From: Chloroflexota bacterium | Lineage (GTDB): Bacteria > Chloroflexota > Dehalococcoidia > UBA1151 > TMED-70 | Reading direction: 5' to 3' | NCBI GenBank assembly: GCA_002721875.1 | Contig: PBLU01000015.1 | Span: 15,766 to 20,999, forward strand | DNA: 5,234 nucleotides | In this document: piece after piece, positions 5,157 through 5,234 of the stretch | Numbering within the stretch: position 1 is the stretch's first letter | Layout of the letters: every line of letters begins with the position of its first letter | Made by a program: the position numbers and the translations under genes | The notes under the pieces: model-generated | Told to the model about the DNA's origin: nothing | Seen by the model: only the letters and a program-made list of their open reading frames with translations | Databases searched by the model: none

Positions 5157-5234
5157 CTAAGCTTTCAGTTCAAGTGTCAATAAAAACTTTTTTTTCTCTA
5201 TGCCACCGCCATAACCAGAAATATCTCCTATGTT
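5157..5234 (-). CDS. Probable C-terminal end of an upstream gene (5' partial)
   Basis: From the right edge the minus strand is open for 25 codons to a TAG (5159-5157). The peptide NIGDISGYGGGIEKKKFLLTLELKA reads in two parts: a glycine-rich turn (SGYGGG) and then a charged, beta-like tail ending in ELKA. The local rise in G/C around 5200-5215 fits codons for Gly in this frame, while neighbouring AT-rich spacers lack such a patch. The other two minus frames stop within 21 codons. Family cannot be told from so little; with gene A on the same strand 131 nt downstream, it might belong to the same transcription unit. Confidence 0.45.
   Translation of the reverse strand, partial: NIGDISGYGGGIEKKKFLLTLELKA

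Noticed and set aside
5131..5160. CTAAG/CTTAG hairpin after the upstream gene end, as a terminator
   Set aside because: Only 5 bp pair cleanly around an 8-nt loop, extension needs a bulge, and no T-run follows on the minus strand.
5175..5180. Perfect TTGACA on the minus strand as a -35 box
   Set aside because: The hexamer 17 nt downstream is GCTCTA and nearby spacings give no better -10 box; it also lies inside the probable upstream coding sequence.
1..5234. CRISPR array, insertion sequence or phage remnant
   Set aside because: I found no regularly spaced direct repeats, transposase or integrase motifs, or tRNA 3'-end duplications that would mark an attachment site.

Overview
The window is AT-rich bacterial DNA. 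It uses the standard bacterial code (Trp is TGG, and TGA acts as a stop), has Shine-Dalgarno-like sites, 4-nt ATGA gene overlaps and short intergenic gaps. This compact, A/T-biased style fits small-genome, perhaps aquatic, bacterioplankton, but no marker here fixes the lineage. No gap without a gene reaches 300 bases.

Left part, plus strand (1-2204): the 3' part of a retinol-dehydrogenase-like short-chain dehydrogenase enters from the left edge (2-511). After 38 nt comes a four-helix membrane protein of unknown function (550-1005). Its stop overlaps the start of a 400-residue protein (1002-2204) that has one N-terminal membrane anchor, a long extracytoplasmic coiled coil and a C-terminal signal-peptidase-I-like (S26B, Ser/His type) domain. 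The last two are probably translationally coupled and may work together.

Middle (2278-2448): tRNA-Gln(CTG) and tRNA-Glu(CTC) lie 1 nt apart. An intrinsic terminator follows whose 5' arm is the discriminator base and CCA end of tRNA-Glu. An 18-bp inverted repeat abuts the 5' end of tRNA-Gln.

Right part, minus strand (2461-5025): four consecutive genes, here called A (4396-5025), B (3748-4359), C (3075-3713) and D (2461-3078) in order of transcription. They encode soluble proteins of 203-212 residues that appear to be paralogues, each looking like two tandem ferredoxin-like (dimeric alpha/beta-barrel, NIPSNAP/ABM-like) modules. A and C are plainly homologous along their length. B shares C-terminal motifs with both, and D is the most diverged. 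The genes are close together (gaps of 36 and 34 nt, then a 4-nt overlap), B and C share an identical 21-nt ribosome-binding/start block, and no recognisable enzyme lies among them. This array is the most interesting object here. An upstream minus-strand gene probably ends at 5157, leaving a 131-nt leader that may carry the array's promoter.
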